A stretch of 64,000 nt of DNA from Planococcus citri (GCF_950023065.1 NC_088678.1:61286460-61350459); one strand, 5' to 3'. Positions 33,582-47,340 are shown, numbered from the stretch's first letter. Translations and numbers: made by a program. The notes: generated from the letters alone by a model not told the origin.

Positions 33582-34136
33582 GTGCGTTCAATATTTGCAG
33601 ACCAAGTTAAACAGATGAATTTGTATGCTGAATTTGTTAAATTGCCTCTTCAGGCGAATCTCAAAGTACTTTCGATTAGAGACCTCTTCAATATAGTTCA
33701 AAAACATAATGATCATGCGGACAACTTGACTATATTTCACTATTTGCATGATTTGTTTTCTCAATTGGCTCACATTGAATGGTTTTGCAGCTCGTTGGTC
33801 GTCTGCTGCGTCAGTCAGGTACAAGGAGGTCTCTCTTATAAGCTCGGTGTACGCGAACCCATTGTTTGCCTTTTTCATATAACACGTACTGGCGAGCATT
33901 GCAGCAGTCCAGGTATATACATAGATAGGTACTTGGTATTATACACAACTAGCAGCTTAACTAATATGCATGTAAATCTCGTCGTCGTCTTCGTCATCAT
34001 CATCATCGTCGTCGTCGACATCTTTTCCACACCGCGCCGTCTAATACAACTTTGCTGTGGAAATTGGTATAGTAGATGGCCTTTTTGCCTACGTTCAATC
34101 GTCGCTTTGGTACATCGAGTTGTGCGATGCTGCTGA
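33582..34136 (+). CDS. Weak candidate exon within the longest open frame, unknown product
   Basis: The frame stays open for 184 codons, the longest in the window, with the first in-frame ATG at 33615. A possible acceptor TATTTGCAG ends at 33600 and a good donor CAG/GTACAAG lies at 33818/33819, which would define a 218-bp exon. The part inside those limits reads as leucine-rich and helical (EFVKLPLQANLKVLSIRDLF). Beyond the donor the frame degenerates into trinucleotide-derived Val/Ile runs (33975-34015). I recognise no family, and a chance frame of this length is conceivable. Confidence 0.22.
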   Translation: MRSIFADQVKQMNLYAEFVKLPLQANLKVLSIRDLFNIVQKHNDHADNLTIFHYLHDLFSQLAHIEWFCSSLVVCCVSQVQGGLSYKLGVREPIVCLFHITRTGEHCSSPGIYIDRYLVLYTTSSLTNMHVNLVVVFVIIIIVVVDIFSTPRRLIQLCCGNWYSRWPFCLRSIVALVHRVVRCC

Positions 34137-35469
34137 GAGGATGTACCTATAGGTATATCTCTGTACGACTTGGTCGTTGTCTAAATTAAGCGCGTCGATA
34201 CGTGATCTCTCGCTAGAGTGGATTTTTTGGCAAAAAAGTGCTCGGAAAACCTTCTCTTGTTGGTCGATGAACCAAGTTGCTCTCTGAAATTTTAATTTAT
34301 ATTTACTTTAAATAGCAAGGTTCATTGATTCACGGTCTCTTATGTGTTGTGCCTATTTATACTTATACATCGCGAACAGTGGAAAGAACGTCGACATTAC
34401 ATGGACGCATTTTTTTTCCTCCTTCGTGGCGTTTTTCTTTCACCTAACTCGAAGACGACGACAGCGGCGACGATGATATAAAGATTGGTAAAGGGGTGGC
34501 GAAGGCGTACAAGATGGCAAATTCTCTGCTGTCAAGGTGACGACTTGGTGATAGGATCAGGGTATCGTACTCTGTCGATTGGATTTTAAGCTATACGATG
34601 ATGATGAGAGGCCACCTGCAGTAAACTAATTTCCATTCTTTTACTCCACTTGCTACGCCGATTGGATTGGTTCTCTTTCGGTATCGATGATAAAAATCAT
34701 TAATTTAGAACGACAGCAAGCACACAACAAACTCGACGTGTGAAAATACGAGAACGATTTCGCATTAATGACATTTCGATTGTTTGTTACGCGACCATTG
34801 CAGGGAGGCAGGGAAGGAATGGTTTTCCTATCATTGAGAAATAACACGGTATTCGCTGCTGCCGTAAGACTGGTGTAATAATTCAAGGGCCCGGTATCGT
34901 GTGCCATTCAGAATCTTATAGAATAAAATCTCCATTATAGAGGATCGTATTACTCGTACTCGTACTACTAGACTGCAGCAGTTGGGAAAAAATGAGATAT
35001 TTTTCATATTTATGTAAGTTTCACAATCAGCCAGCCTACCACAGAGTATAGCTACTTGGTATTTATTATTTTTTGCTCTCTCGCATAGAGGATTAGGTGT
35101 GAAAAAAATATGCACGCGAGAGGCTCAGGGCCCAGCCATTGGCAACCAGATTAATTACGTCTAATTGTGCGCTTCCAACTGCAGGAGATCTGTCCATATG
35201 CCCCTGCAGCTGCATCGGTAATAATTTTTCATTGACACAAACTTGTGCCATTATTGTGCAGTAGGTACTACATAGGTACCTACACAGAAAAGCACACATG
35301 AGAGAAATCTGATACGGTTTGATTAATGTGCGACGATTAAAAATTCATACAGCGATGCGCGCGCATATAATATAGCGGTCATGATGGTATATTTTTTGAA
35401 TGAGCAACATACCAATGTGCTAGCTTGATGACCACTCGAACATCATCCACGAGTATACCTATGTAGACG
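34137..35469. other. High-complexity, CpG-rich island
   Basis: Balanced composition with many CG dinucleotides and TCGTCGTC-type trinucleotide words. It ends abruptly where the inverted duplication begins. No recognisable coding sequence. Confidence 0.4.
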
Positions 35470-36241
35470 AGGCGCTACCTTACATGCCGTATGCACTTTG
35501 AGCTCCCCGCGATCTGATGGCTGATGTTGTCGCTCCCCCACGTGGTCCACATTTTTGCTAGGGGGCCAAAACCCCCTCATTTTTCAGTTTTTTGCCATTT
35601 TCTCAAAAATGGCTGCATTTAGAGATAAAACACCTCAGAGAAAAAATGTAGAGCATCGAATTTCCTACCAATAATGTTCCATGCATCTTTTCCGTATGTC
35701 TGATAGTTTTCGAGATATTGTTGATTGAAGTTACGCGGCGAGTGCATACACGTGTACATGTATTAGGTATATGGTTACGCTATATCCGAAGTACAGCAAA
35801 GTGGCAATTCGATATCAAACAAATTTGCAGTACAAGTTTTATTTTAGTTTCATTTCTTACAAGAAAGCCCACTGTAATCATATTGGGAATTCTTCACAAT
35901 CCACCCCCCCCCGTCCCCCTGAAGCCACTACTTTTAAGAATTCAGCTCTTGAAATCAAGTTTTTCGCTTTCAGTGCATCGGAATCGTTACCTTAATAAAA
36001 GTTCATCTACTTATATGAAAAATTCCTACAAATAGCTGTTTACAATTTTTTCGTATGTCCCATAGGAAGGCAGTGGTGAGGACTGGGAAGGGGGGATCTC
36101 ACGAATGGTGTTTGAATAGGTACATGTACCTACCTATGTATATATTTGGTGCGCCAAGACCCTTACAAGGTTATAAGTCTCAAAGCTTACGTGCTATGTA
36201 TTCATGTTTGCACCTGGTGACCAAACAGTCCTCTCAGGGGG
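35470..36241 (+). repeat. Left arm of the long inverted duplication
   Basis: Starts AGGCGCTACCTTACATGCCG and ends CCTCTCAGGGGGC. It is the reverse complement of 36703-37515 apart from a 37-bp gap near 35525, a 6-bp gap near 36133 and scattered substitutions. Open frames in this arm recur in mirror orientation in the other arm and are not evidence of a gene. Confidence 0.93.
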
Positions 36242-36702
36242 CCCATACCTCTCCCCTACAATCTTCTGTTCGATTACAAAAATGAAAAAGATCAATATTT
36301 TTCTCCTTTATCTTGTAAAAATAGAATCGATGTTGTCCAGGGAGGCTGTGAGAAAAGTTTTAAAATTTGGAGCTCTTTAACAAAAATCTTGGAAGAAGTT
36401 TCGTACAAAATATTATCACGCGAACAGATCAAAATTCAATGTTATTTCACAGCATTGATCTTTTGCATTTTTCAAATAGAACAGAAGAACTTTTCATTTT
36501 CTTTCCGCAACACATCTCACAAATCTCAATGATTCGTTGAAACATATTTCTCTAGCTATCAATCAATCAATGCTATAGAAATTCATTAAAAATGAATGAA
36601 ACGGATTTTAAGGGGTATTTTATTTTGTAAAAATTTCAAAAGAAAGGAATTAAAAATTGAGAATTTTGGAATAAAATCGCAAATGGGGGTTGAGGTACCA
36701 GC
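36242..36702. repeat. Spacer (loop) of the long inverted duplication
   Basis: About 460 bp of AT-rich sequence that does not pair. No recognisable content. Confidence 0.8.
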
Positions 36703-37515
36703 CCCCTGAGAGGACTCTTTGGTCACCAGGTGCAAACATGAATAGATAGCACGTAAGCTTTGAGACTTATAACCTTGTAAGGGTCTTGGCGCACCAAATA
36801 TATACATAGGTAGTGGTAGGTACATGTACCTATTCAAACACCATTCGTGAGATCCCCCCTTCCCAGTCCTCACCACTGCCTTCCTATGGGACATACGAAA
36901 AAATTGTAAACAGCTATTTGTAGGAATTTTTCATATAAGTAGATGAACTTTTATTAAGGTAACGATTCCGATGCACTGAAAGCGAAAAACTTGATTTCAA
37001 GAGCTGAATTCTTAAAAGTAGTGGCTTCAGGGGGACGGGGGGGGTGGATTGTGAAGAATTCCCAATATGATTACAGTGGGCTTTCTTGTAAGAAATGAAA
37101 CTAAAATAAAACTTGTACTGCAAATTTGTTTGATATCGAATTGCCACTTTGCTGTACTTCGGATATAGCGTAACCATATACCTAATACATGTACACGTGT
37201 ATGCACTCGCCGCGTAACTTCAATCAACAATATCTCGAAAACTATCAGACATACGGAAAAGATGCATGGAACATTATTGGTAGGAAATTCGATGCTCTAC
37301 ATTTTTTCTCTGAGGTGTTTTATCTCTAAATGCAGCCATTTTTGAGAAAATGGCAAAAAACTGAAAAATGAGGGGTTTTTGGCCCCCTAGCAAAAATGTG
37401 GACCACGTGGGGGAGCGACAACATCACTTTTTAAATCAAGGGAGATGTCCTCTACAATAATCAGCCATCAGATCGCGGGGAGCTCAAAGTGCATACGGCA
37501 TGTAAGGTAGCGCCT
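36703..37515 (-). repeat. Right arm of the long inverted duplication
   Basis: Reverse complement of 35470-36241. It carries 37 bp absent from the left arm (37424-37460, near TTTTTAAATCAAGGGAGATG), bounded by GAT on each side when read on the minus strand. The simplest reading is a deletion in the left arm by GAT microhomology. Confidence 0.93.
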
Positions 37516-39000
37516 GCACTAATGGTGAAAGCGGCTCCTCGTAAAGGATAACAGCCAACAGGTTGCTGAATAGTAATAGAGTAACCATAGTGGATGGAAT
37601 AATTGGCTGGAATGATGCGAGCCTGTGCCAGCTTGATCGCGAAATGCGCCAAAACACTGTTTCGAAATATTGTCCTGTCTTTTAGTATATAAAAGAGACG
37701 ACCGACTCGACGATTTTATCTGATTTCCCAGCCTAGATATGATCGAATTCATAATTAATTATCGAGGAAGTATCATCCACTATGTATTTATACTTTCTAT
37801 CGATCGTGTGCGTTTGATCTGTTCAGTTAGCCGCAGATTATTGCGATTGTCGATGTCGATGGCGACGTTTCCTTGAGAGAATCCAACATCGTCGATATGA
37901 TTTTATACGTACAAGAGAGGCGAGAAAAAAAGTGAAAATTACCTATTCCGTGTAGAAAGTTCTGATACGATATACATGTATGTGTATCTCTCTCGTTTGC
38001 ATAAATATTTAATTTTACCATTTTTTTCAAAATTTTTATATACACCAACTTGTGTAAAAATATCGAGGAGTGTAGAGCATGGTGCAGCAGGCTTTTCTCA
38101 GTGTATCTGTTTTGTACTTTGTACTACAAATAAAAATATCACGAGAAATGCATGTCAGAGGACTGTGTATAAGCTATTGTTAACGAGACTCTGTTGGTTG
38201 AAAGTAGAAAAAAAAAAACTTTACAGTGGGGTTTTTATTCTTTTTTAATTCAACTGGAACGAGAGCGAAGAGACGGTCAACGTGTTTTTTTTTCTTTTTT
38301 TTTAAAGTCATGCTTATGTTCTGGTTATTTATACAACAGTGTACTTAACTCTCGGGCTCTGTGTGGATTGGACATCCCCTTAGTATATATCGATGGCTGT
38401 GTGTATGTGTAAGTACATTTATAAATAATGCACGAGATTAATATAGTGTTTTTCTCCTATTTAAACCATACATTGGTATGTGTGAGCTTGTGAGAATGTG
38501 TCCAGCGATTGTTAACACCGAGTTTTCCACGGCTATATAGCATTATTATTATTATTAGCGAGGACTGTGACCAGCATCCAGCATCCGAAGAATCGGACGT
38601 ATCGAGAGAGAAAATGAAATCAGATTCGATTTCTATGTCGTCGAAAACCTATAATACTTATTATTAGGTACTCTTATTTCGATATGCAATTTTTTTTTTT
38701 ACTTGTACTTCATTGCATTCGCGGTTTTATGTACCTTCCCTTCTTCCCCGGGCCTCTTCTGTACTGATAGGTAATAGGTAGGTTTCGTTTTCGCGACGCC
38801 CTGTGTAGTCTGTTTTGTGTGTATTTTTATGCGGATGTTAAACGTTTTGACAGATGCATTTGAATGTATGTAGGTAAGAATTTATGAGTTATAATAGGAG
38901 GATTCCATTCGTATAGTACACTACATTATCATAGTATAACTTTCGTTTTCTTTCTTTCAATGTCACGGGCAATGCTCAAGTCTCGTTCTGTGGAAGACCC
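37516..39000. other. High-complexity island without recognisable gene
   Basis: Balanced composition with CG dinucleotides. Nothing recognisable; the longest frames are 72-90 codons and overlap. Confidence 0.4.
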
Positions 39001-39269
39001 ATAGTAACGGAAAAATGTACATAATGCCCCAAAATACAGCATTTCGTTCACTTTTTTCGACAGATTGAATAGTTCATGTCAAGAAACAATGTTTAGAGTT
39101 TCATATGTCGACTAATTTGACATGAAACAGGACAAAACATTATTTTAGACTGATTTATTTACATATGTATTAATCTGAAAATTTGGAGTACTGAAAAATT
39201 GCCTGGTTGAACGAAATGAGAAATAAGTTGACCTCAAATATTGAATAAGGAGGTATCCCAAATTACTGG
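39001..39269. other. AT-rich transition
   Basis: No gene or clear repeat seen. Confidence 0.3.
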
Positions 39270-40270
39270 GAAATTTTTGAATCAGGCAAAGCTACAAATA
39301 AATGTCTGATGATACAAAAATACATCACAAGCCAAAATTTCAACTAATAAAGTGAATTTTTCGACTTTTAGTGAATGTTTGGAAATTAAAAGTTCAAACG
39401 ATTGAAAAAAATCGAAATTTTACCAAATTAACTTGAAAAACTGAAATTTGATGTCTATCGTATTTTTGACCTTCTAAATTGATTGGAAATGGTTATAGTT
39501 GGTTCTGGAGCTTCCAGCAGGTTTTTGTGGGTTGAAATTTCTATAAAATTTTACCCAGCGATGAAGTTGAAAACCTAAAATTTACTTCGTACTCTGATTA
39601 TTCAACATCTCTGTTGAGTTGACTAGAAATTATTTTAAGTCATTTTGGAGCTTCAAATCGTGTTTTGGAAATTCCATATTTAAAAGGAAACAAACGCTTC
39701 AATAGGTATTCTTACAAGGTTCTGAACTGGCAGAAGTGGCAGAAACCGATTTTGTAAAAAAAATAGTGAATTAGTCAAGTGGGTCACTAACTTGCACCAA
39801 TTGAATTTACCTATACTTACGTGCCAAAGTTGATTAGGACAGTTTTAATGGCACATTCTGAAAATCTGTAGCTTCCAAAATATGACTGAAGGCTCCAAAA
39901 CGACTTGAAACCAAATCGACTCAGCGTGTTGATATTTCAGCTCATCACCTTCATTGGGTAAAATTTGGGTGGAAATTTTAACTCTCAAAATTCTGCTGGA
40001 AGCTTCAGAATTGTTCAAAATGGTTTGAAACAGTTTCCTATCGATTTAGGGAATCAAAAACAGGAAACATTTAAAATTTTTGCTTTCTAAGTCAATTTGG
40101 TGTTTTTGGATGTATTTCTCAATTTCAACAACAATTTTATTTTTGAAAAAATTTACCAAAAATTTAAAAAATGCACTTTAGCACCTGAAATTTTAACTGG
40201 TAATTTATTTTTACATGTTCTTTCGATTTAGTTGCGTCCAATTAAAAAGTTTTCTGCCAGTTGGAATTCT
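39270..40270 (+). repeat. Diverged dispersed repeat, second copy of the 16.3-17.2 kb family
   Basis: Shares with 16264-17230, in the same order, phrases such as GACTCAGCGTGTTGATATTT, GGGTAAAATTTGGGTGGAAA, AGCTTCAGAA and a closing TTTACCAAAAATTTAAAAAA then ATGCACTTTAGCACCTGAAA. No ends could be fixed. Confidence 0.6.
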
Positions 40271-41860
40271 TCTCGTGTGAGAATTTTTTCAAATTGATCA
40301 AATTTTTCTTTTTTGAAAAGCCGATTTAATATTCCAATCAAGTGTGGAAAATTGCTGCATCAAAAATTCGCTTCACTGAAAAAAATTCCATCCACTTTTT
40401 TTCAATAAATAGGTACCTTACCTACCCATGTGTAATTTTGAAATTTTTTTTGGAATTTTCATACCAGTTGAAATGTGACGCTAACATTTTATTTATATGT
40501 TATTCAAATACCAAAAACAAAATTCCTACCAAATGTTTGTCCTTTTGCTTACTGTATAAAAATTTCAATTCAATTTTGAAACTAAACTTTTTCAAAATTC
40601 AAGATCATATTATTATATAAATTTTGTTGATTCTCAGAAATTTTAATTTTGAACCTAACTATTTTTTTTTCAATTTCTAAACCTCGAATTTCAAAATGAA
40701 ATTTTTTCGCTTCAAATCGCAGTTTTTTCTTACTTTTTCAGGGGTTCCTAAATAATATTGAATATGAAAATAAATAAAATTAAAAGTCGACCTGACCATA
40801 AAAAATAAATTACGACTGTCAAATTTATTTTCTAAGAATTTCAAAAATATAAATACGCATCTCGCGACTTTGAAAAAAGATCAATGACCTGAGAAATCAG
40901 TTGCATCACTTTACAGTTTACTTGTGTAGTAATTGATGCCAATTAACGAATGATTTAATTTTTTTTTTTTTTCGTTGCAGTTTCTAATTCCAAAAATGTA
41001 TAATTTTCAGCTTTCAAGGCCAGGTATTAACCCCCCCCCCCATGTAACCGTTCTTATAGGTCCTCGTTTGATACTACCTACTCATCTATGCTATTGGAAA
41101 TCAAGTTCAAGCTTTTGTTACCTCGTTCAGTAAACTTCGGTCAATATCAAAAAGCTAAAAAAGTATTAAAATCATACAAAACTGTCAAAAATTGATGACA
41201 TTTCAGCGGAATTGGGTAAAATTTGCCAGAGAAATTCTAAAAAACATGTTGATAATGACATAATAAGGCTTTCAAACAAGCATCAAAACCATTAAAAACG
41301 ATCAAAATCTGATGAAATTACGCCAAATCTAGCAAAAATTGCATTAAACACAATTAAAAATTTATTAGAAAAAAATAATGTAAAAAAAAAAAAAACGTTT
41401 CAGACATTGTTGAAATGGCATAAAAATACTTGAAAATCATCAAAATTGATAAAAATAACCTAAATCTGCTGAAATTCCAGGAAAATTTGGAAACATTCAG
41501 TGAAAATTGTTTTTTAGGTATTTTTTATTTTCTTCATTCGTTTTAAATTATCAGTCGCTTTCAGGCAGGACAAATGCGATCAGATTAACCAACGTTTACT
41601 GAACATATTTCGTAGAAAAAAAATTAAATTCTTGGCGATCAAAATATTCATTTTTTCTCATGTTTAATACCTTAACAAAGTTCACGTTTCTCCAGGATTT
41701 ACAATTTTCTATTTTTTTTCAACTACTCGTATATCAACGACATCAACGTATCACTGACAATTTTCAAATTTTCGCAATCCTCCTTCCCCCGTCTCCCAAA
41801 ACAGTCCTTATGAGGATTTCCTCTCCAAGAATTGTTTATTTTTCTGAACCCATGAGATAT
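40271..41860. other. AT-rich non-coding stretch
   Basis: Contains a C-run at about 41031-41041. A block at 41140-41520 uses the same AAAATCATCAAAA / GAAATT.CAGCAAAATT vocabulary as the A-rich array at 45.1-46.9 kb, here as a short outlier. No gene seen. Confidence 0.4.
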
Positions 41861-44800
41861 CACTCGTATATTGTAAGGTAAAACATCAACAGCTTTTTCT
41901 AGTCATTTGAACTTTTTCGAATCAGATTCCTCCCCCCCCCACCTCTAATCAATTCACACTTCCCACGAATCCTTTCAGAACATTATTTTATATTTTCTTA
42001 CCACCCATATGGCGCCTAACTTATAACTAGTTAGAGAATTTTATACCTAATTCATTCGAATATTACATAACTTGGGTTTCGGTTCGTTCTATTTTTTATG
42101 GTGCAACAAAAAGATACGATAGGAAAATTAGGTCAGCAAGGGTTCTCCTATTCGTAAACATACCCAGTATTTGGTTCGCAATTCTATGCAATTTCTAGAA
42201 ATGTCTGACTATTATAGTGTGGGGGTGCGGTACGTCTCCTATCATTTATATCCGATTCGAATATGTGGTCAAGGTTTCCAAGGTTTCAGGAAAAAGTGTT
42301 GCCGGCAGACAGATCGACATTATTGGTGTGAAAAAAACGAACAATCGTTCGAATGAAATAATAATTGACCGACTTACATCAGACGATGAAATGATTTTAC
42401 ATATACGAGAGGTGCCTCAGATATATAATTCGTTATTTTTTTTCTAGTAATTGAAGTACACACATGACACAAGTACCTGTGAATAAGATTAGGCAACCTT
42501 TTATTTTTTTTTAGTGCGCCCATAGGCCCACACGCAGGCATGAAAAATGCTAAAAACATGCCAAGGAGAGGGGTTATTCATTATCATTACACACGTTAGG
42601 TATGTGTAAAAAATCCCATAAGTACCTACGGATATCCTCAAATATGGTTAAATGACATGTGTAGGTACTTCCTCTTTTGACGTAATAAAAATTCGGTCAT
42701 CGGAGTGTCATGTCAGTGTATCTGTATTCCCGTTTACGTTCGGTTCAGCAGATGAGAAGGTCAAGTTTTTTTTATAGTGTTGATGACGTCTTCCATCGAT
42801 GGTCAATGTCCATACAATGGCACAAAGTATGTATAAGCTGTGCGATGTGCGATACTTGGAAATACACCGTACGTATTTTTTTTTAATACGAGATGATGGT
42901 ATTTTATGTACATTCGATGAAATGGCACGAGAGCTGATTGCAGCAGAAAAGAGCGTGGAAAACAATATTGGATTTTTATGACGAACGAATGAACGATGCG
43001 AGTTAACTCATCGCGTGAGTACCTTCTTCTTCTTCATCATCGACATCATCGTAGCCTACATCGTATGGCCGGCGCAGAAGGTCGTTAATTTCATTCATTA
43101 ACGATCGTGGAAATACGTACGAAGAAAAGAGCATCGACTGGTTCGTGAATCGAAGCTGCCATCAGGTGCAGAGATGAGGGGCAGAATACACACTTTGGTG
43201 TGTTTTGGTGCTGTCAACTGACGGATTTGATGCGAATATACTGAAGAATGAAAGAATGAATGTAAGAAGGTGCAGCGTGCTCGAGTATACGAATACGCGT
43301 TTATTACACAACGGTAATTATGAAATAATCTCTCATCGGGCGACCTTCTGTCTCGAGGCGATGATACTCTCTGGGTGTATTGGGCTGCACTTGACGCAGA
43401 CAGACAGTTTCCATTTTTCTGTGAAGCTGTGTCTGTGTCTCGGGGAAATTTTTTACCTACGTCATTGTTAGTGGTCAAAAGCAATGTCATTATCAGAGAT
43501 TATTCACGTAACGGTACCAGTACCATTGGCATGGTATTCGTACGTGAATGACTGTGTGTAATACATGTTAAACGACGATGATTTAACCCACTTTGGACCA
43601 TTCGATCAGTGATCGTTGGTGCATTGCGGTGTTCGTAAAGTATTCGATGAAAGTCCTACGTATTCGAGAGTGGAGTGTTTTTTTTTTTTGGTTTAGTGTT
43701 GTTTTTTTTATACTATGTGATGTGATGGTTTTTTTCATTTCAATTCGAGTCGTCGTAGATATATTGAACTTATTCGAGCGTTAAAATTTTCCTCTAAATG
43801 GTGATCTACTGTACTTCGATTCGTATAAGAGTTCTTTTCGTTCACTCTTTTGTTGGCTGCGATGAGCCGACTCGTTCGAGAAAAGTGATTCTACTTTGAT
43901 AGTGTATTGTTTCGCTACACGAATTATATCTCGAAAGCCGACGGCTATTGGAATTTAATTTCGGATCTATTTAATTATAAAACCAGGTACATATATATGT
44001 ACCTACCTATCACGTACAGGTACATTGTAGATAGATATGTTGTATATGCTACGAAAATATCAGCCTATGTGAGCATAGAGATAGGCATAGGTACAAAATG
44101 AAGACGTGTTTGAGAATAAGACGAACCTCATCGTGCGATGTGATGAAATTTTGCTTTCCATCGAACCGACCATTGGAGGCGAACGAGCAACGATCAAATA
44201 CGTGCTTTTTTAATAAAGTTATCATCGCGATGAACGGTCGATGAGCCACAGAGAAAGGGAGGCTTGTTTGCCAATGCTAAGTGGTTTTTCAAATCGTAGG
44301 TGAAATTAAACTTATATGTACGTACGATGGGTATGGGTGAATGCGAACGTCTATTGCTTATTTGTGTGTAGAGCTACCTAACTTTGTATCGAAATTACCT
44401 ACCTCGTTATGTAACTCGTGATTACCTATTGGAATTGGAAAACTAGAGTAAAATTATTACTTACACTGAAATGTAGCGGTTTTCGAGCCTATGAGAGAAT
44501 GTGACTCTATGTTCGAAGAGATCTGTACGTTTAATTAAATTCTGTTTGTTGTACGAGTCTCTGTAAAACGTATTCCGGGTGTGGACTGTGTGTACTGTGT
44601 AGGTATACTGGATTACTTAACATTGACTGTTGTGGTGATAATGACTACCTGTAGTCTGGTTAATAAAAATTAAATATCGATGGAACATTTTTCAATTAAG
44701 TTTTTTATTCGGAAGAATACTCGTATCACTATGGTTTGAATTGAATGAACGAACGAGCTGCACCAAAACTAATTCGGACGAAAGTGAACCCACTATAGAT

Positions 44801-44900
44801 TGAAATTATAAGTGATAGTCCGACGCCTTATTGAAAGTTCTAGGAGTTGAAAGATTGGATGGGTTTGGTTTTCTAAAGGTGAAAATGAAATGAGAAAATG
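41861..44900. other. High-complexity, CpG-rich island, the longest in the window
   Basis: About 3 kb of balanced sequence with many CG dinucleotides and TCTTCATCATCG-type words near 43025. A 130-codon minus-strand frame (43098-43490) has no recognisable content. It may hold regulatory elements. Confidence 0.4.
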
Positions 44901-47340
44901 TATTTTGATTTTTTTTTTACAGATGTTTTGAAATAATTGTTCCAGGTGATTGAGGTGGAAGGGTGAAATCACGTGGTAGAAGTTGTGAAATCTTATAAAA
45001 AAGCGTTATAAGTATTTCTTTATAAAAATGTATTTTGGGTATGATTTTCTTTACAATTATTGAATTTTTTAGTTATAAATGCAAAAAGGTGAGAATGGTA
45101 ATGTGATCAGAATCCTGAACATTTTCAAACTTTTTTATTATTCCTCAAAAATATTGAAAAAAATGTCAAAAAATTGTAAAAATAGCCTTGGTATTGAAAA
45201 ATAAAAAAAAAAGAGGTTGAAAACACCCTGCATTTTTCCTCAGCACAAATTTTGTACTAAACCAGTCACAATTTGGGGAAGAATGTGGCTCATATTGTGA
45301 AAAACTGAAAAGATGAAAGGAAGTGAAAAAGGTTTGAAAAATATTAAGAAATCTGTAGAGTGTTTTCTTGGGGGGGAGGGGGGGAGCTGATGGAATCTGA
45401 GGAACAATGCGTTCGATACCCTCTGAAATTCTGAAGACGTTTCGAAAAAATGAAAACTATCAAAATGAAGTGTGCTAAAAATGGTTATACAATTCTTGAA
45501 ACAGTCCTTAAAGTTGTGAAAAAGATTGTAAAAGCGTAAAAGTTTTGCAAAAAAACAACAAAAAAATGTTTTAAAAAATAATAAAAATGAAAAATATTGC
45601 AGGAAAAGCAGTTGAAAATATGCTAAAATGATATAGAAAGACAAAAAAAAGTATTGAAATACACAAAAATAACCAAAAACTGAAACAATTTGTAAACAAT
45701 GTGATAAAATTTGATGAAAATCACATGAAACGTTAATGTACTAAAAATACAAAAACACAAAAATAGCGTCGATATCAGTGATGAAATTTGAAAAAATATG
45801 GAAAAATTTGCATAAAGCATTTTAAAATAATAAAAAAAAAACCGTAAAAATATTAAAAATCATCAAAAACCAACAAAATTTCAGTAAAATTTGACAGAAT
45901 GTTGCATAAATTGTAGTAAACATCGTTAAAATGATTTTTAAAAATGTGATAAAACCAATAAAATCACTTATAATTATTACCAAGGAATAATTAAATGTTA
46001 CCAAACTATGCAAACATTCTAATAAGCAGCATTAAAATGACACTTGAAAATGAATGAAGCATTAAAATCAGCAAAAAATTATGATTTTTAAAAAATTGTT
46101 GTCAAAAATTTCATGAAAAAGTAAAACTAGTTGAAATTATATAAAAGTACACAAAAAAAATGAAAATTACTGCAATTCATCAAAAACTAGTGAAATTTTG
46201 GTAAAATTTGACAAAATGTTGTAAAAATTGTGTTTATAAAACATTATTAAAATTACTCAAAAACTGCATCCAAATCACTCAAATTGAAATTTTTTAAAAA
46301 TTTTAGCAAAAAGTGCAAGAAAAAGTGCTAAAAAAAAAGATTACCTGTAAAAATATCAAAATCACTGTAAAACAATCAAAACTGAGAAATTTTCTTGAAA
46401 TTTTGCAAAAGTTGCTAGAAAGTGTTGAAAACATGTTTATATGACAATATGACTTGAAAATACAGAGAAACAAAAACATTAAAATCACAGAAAATTACCA
46501 AAAAGCAGTGAAGTTTCTGTCAAATTTCGCATCGTGCAGCAAAAAATGCAAGAAATACATATTGAAGCCTCTTCTCAATACAATTAGTGAAAGTATGAAA
46601 AACACGATGTAAAAAATCGTTAAAATTACGTTCAAATGAATGTTATGAAAAATCAGCTGAAGTGTTCTGAAAATGTTTGAAAATCTTCAAAACCTTTCTA
46701 AAAATGTTTTGAAAATTGTGAGAAATTTCAAAGAAAAAAGTGAAAAGTTTGTGAAGTTGAAAAATTCAAAATTGTTTGAAAAACATTCAAAATTTCATTC
46801 AAGCTGATGAATTGGGCAAAATTTTCAAAAAGTGAAAAATTATGAAAATTGTCAGAAAATTGTTTGAAATTTTCAAAAAAAAATCACTAAAATAGGTGTA
46901 AAATTATTGAAAATTCAAACAGCACAATTCACAGAAAATTTTGGGGGTACTACTCAGAAAAGAAGTTATTGTTCCAATTGGATTCAAATTGATCCGGATT
47001 TTTAAAAAAAATACTGCGCAACTGAATAATTAAAAAATTCTTAGATGTAAAATAAGATAAAATTTTTTTTCAAGAAGTTGAAGATGAATCCTCCTGTTCT
47101 GGTTTCTTCCTTCATTTAAAGACAAAAACCGATCAGATCTTTATTTTACACAATTTGAGTGACTTGAGTCACACTTGCAGCTCTTAATAATTTTTCATTT
47201 TTTGAGGAATTTATCGAGTATTCATTGTGAACAAATTCAACTTACCCCTCCCCCTCCCCCCTCCTCTCCCCTCCCTTCCCCTCCCAAAAAAGGTTGGTTC
47301 CAGTTCTAAGTAATTCTTGAACACTTTTCAAAACTTTCAT
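44901..47340. repeat. A-rich degenerate array
   Basis: From about 45120 to 46930 the sequence is built of drifting phrases such as AAAATCACTGAAA, TCAGTAAAATTTGACA.AATG and TTG.AAAAATTGTG (clear instances at 45875, 46187 and 46504). Spacing is irregular. The flanks hold a G-run near 45370-45386 and a C/T-rich run at 47246-47285. No gene seen. Confidence 0.5.

Noticed and set aside
35718..37230. Identical peptides encoded in both directions at about 36.1 and 36.8 kb
   Set aside because: Explained by the inverted duplication of DNA; no codon-level conservation beyond nucleotide identity.
45224..45240. AACACCCTGCATTTTT as the right end of another CAGGG-type element
   Set aside because: No partner left end or 5-bp duplication was found upstream.
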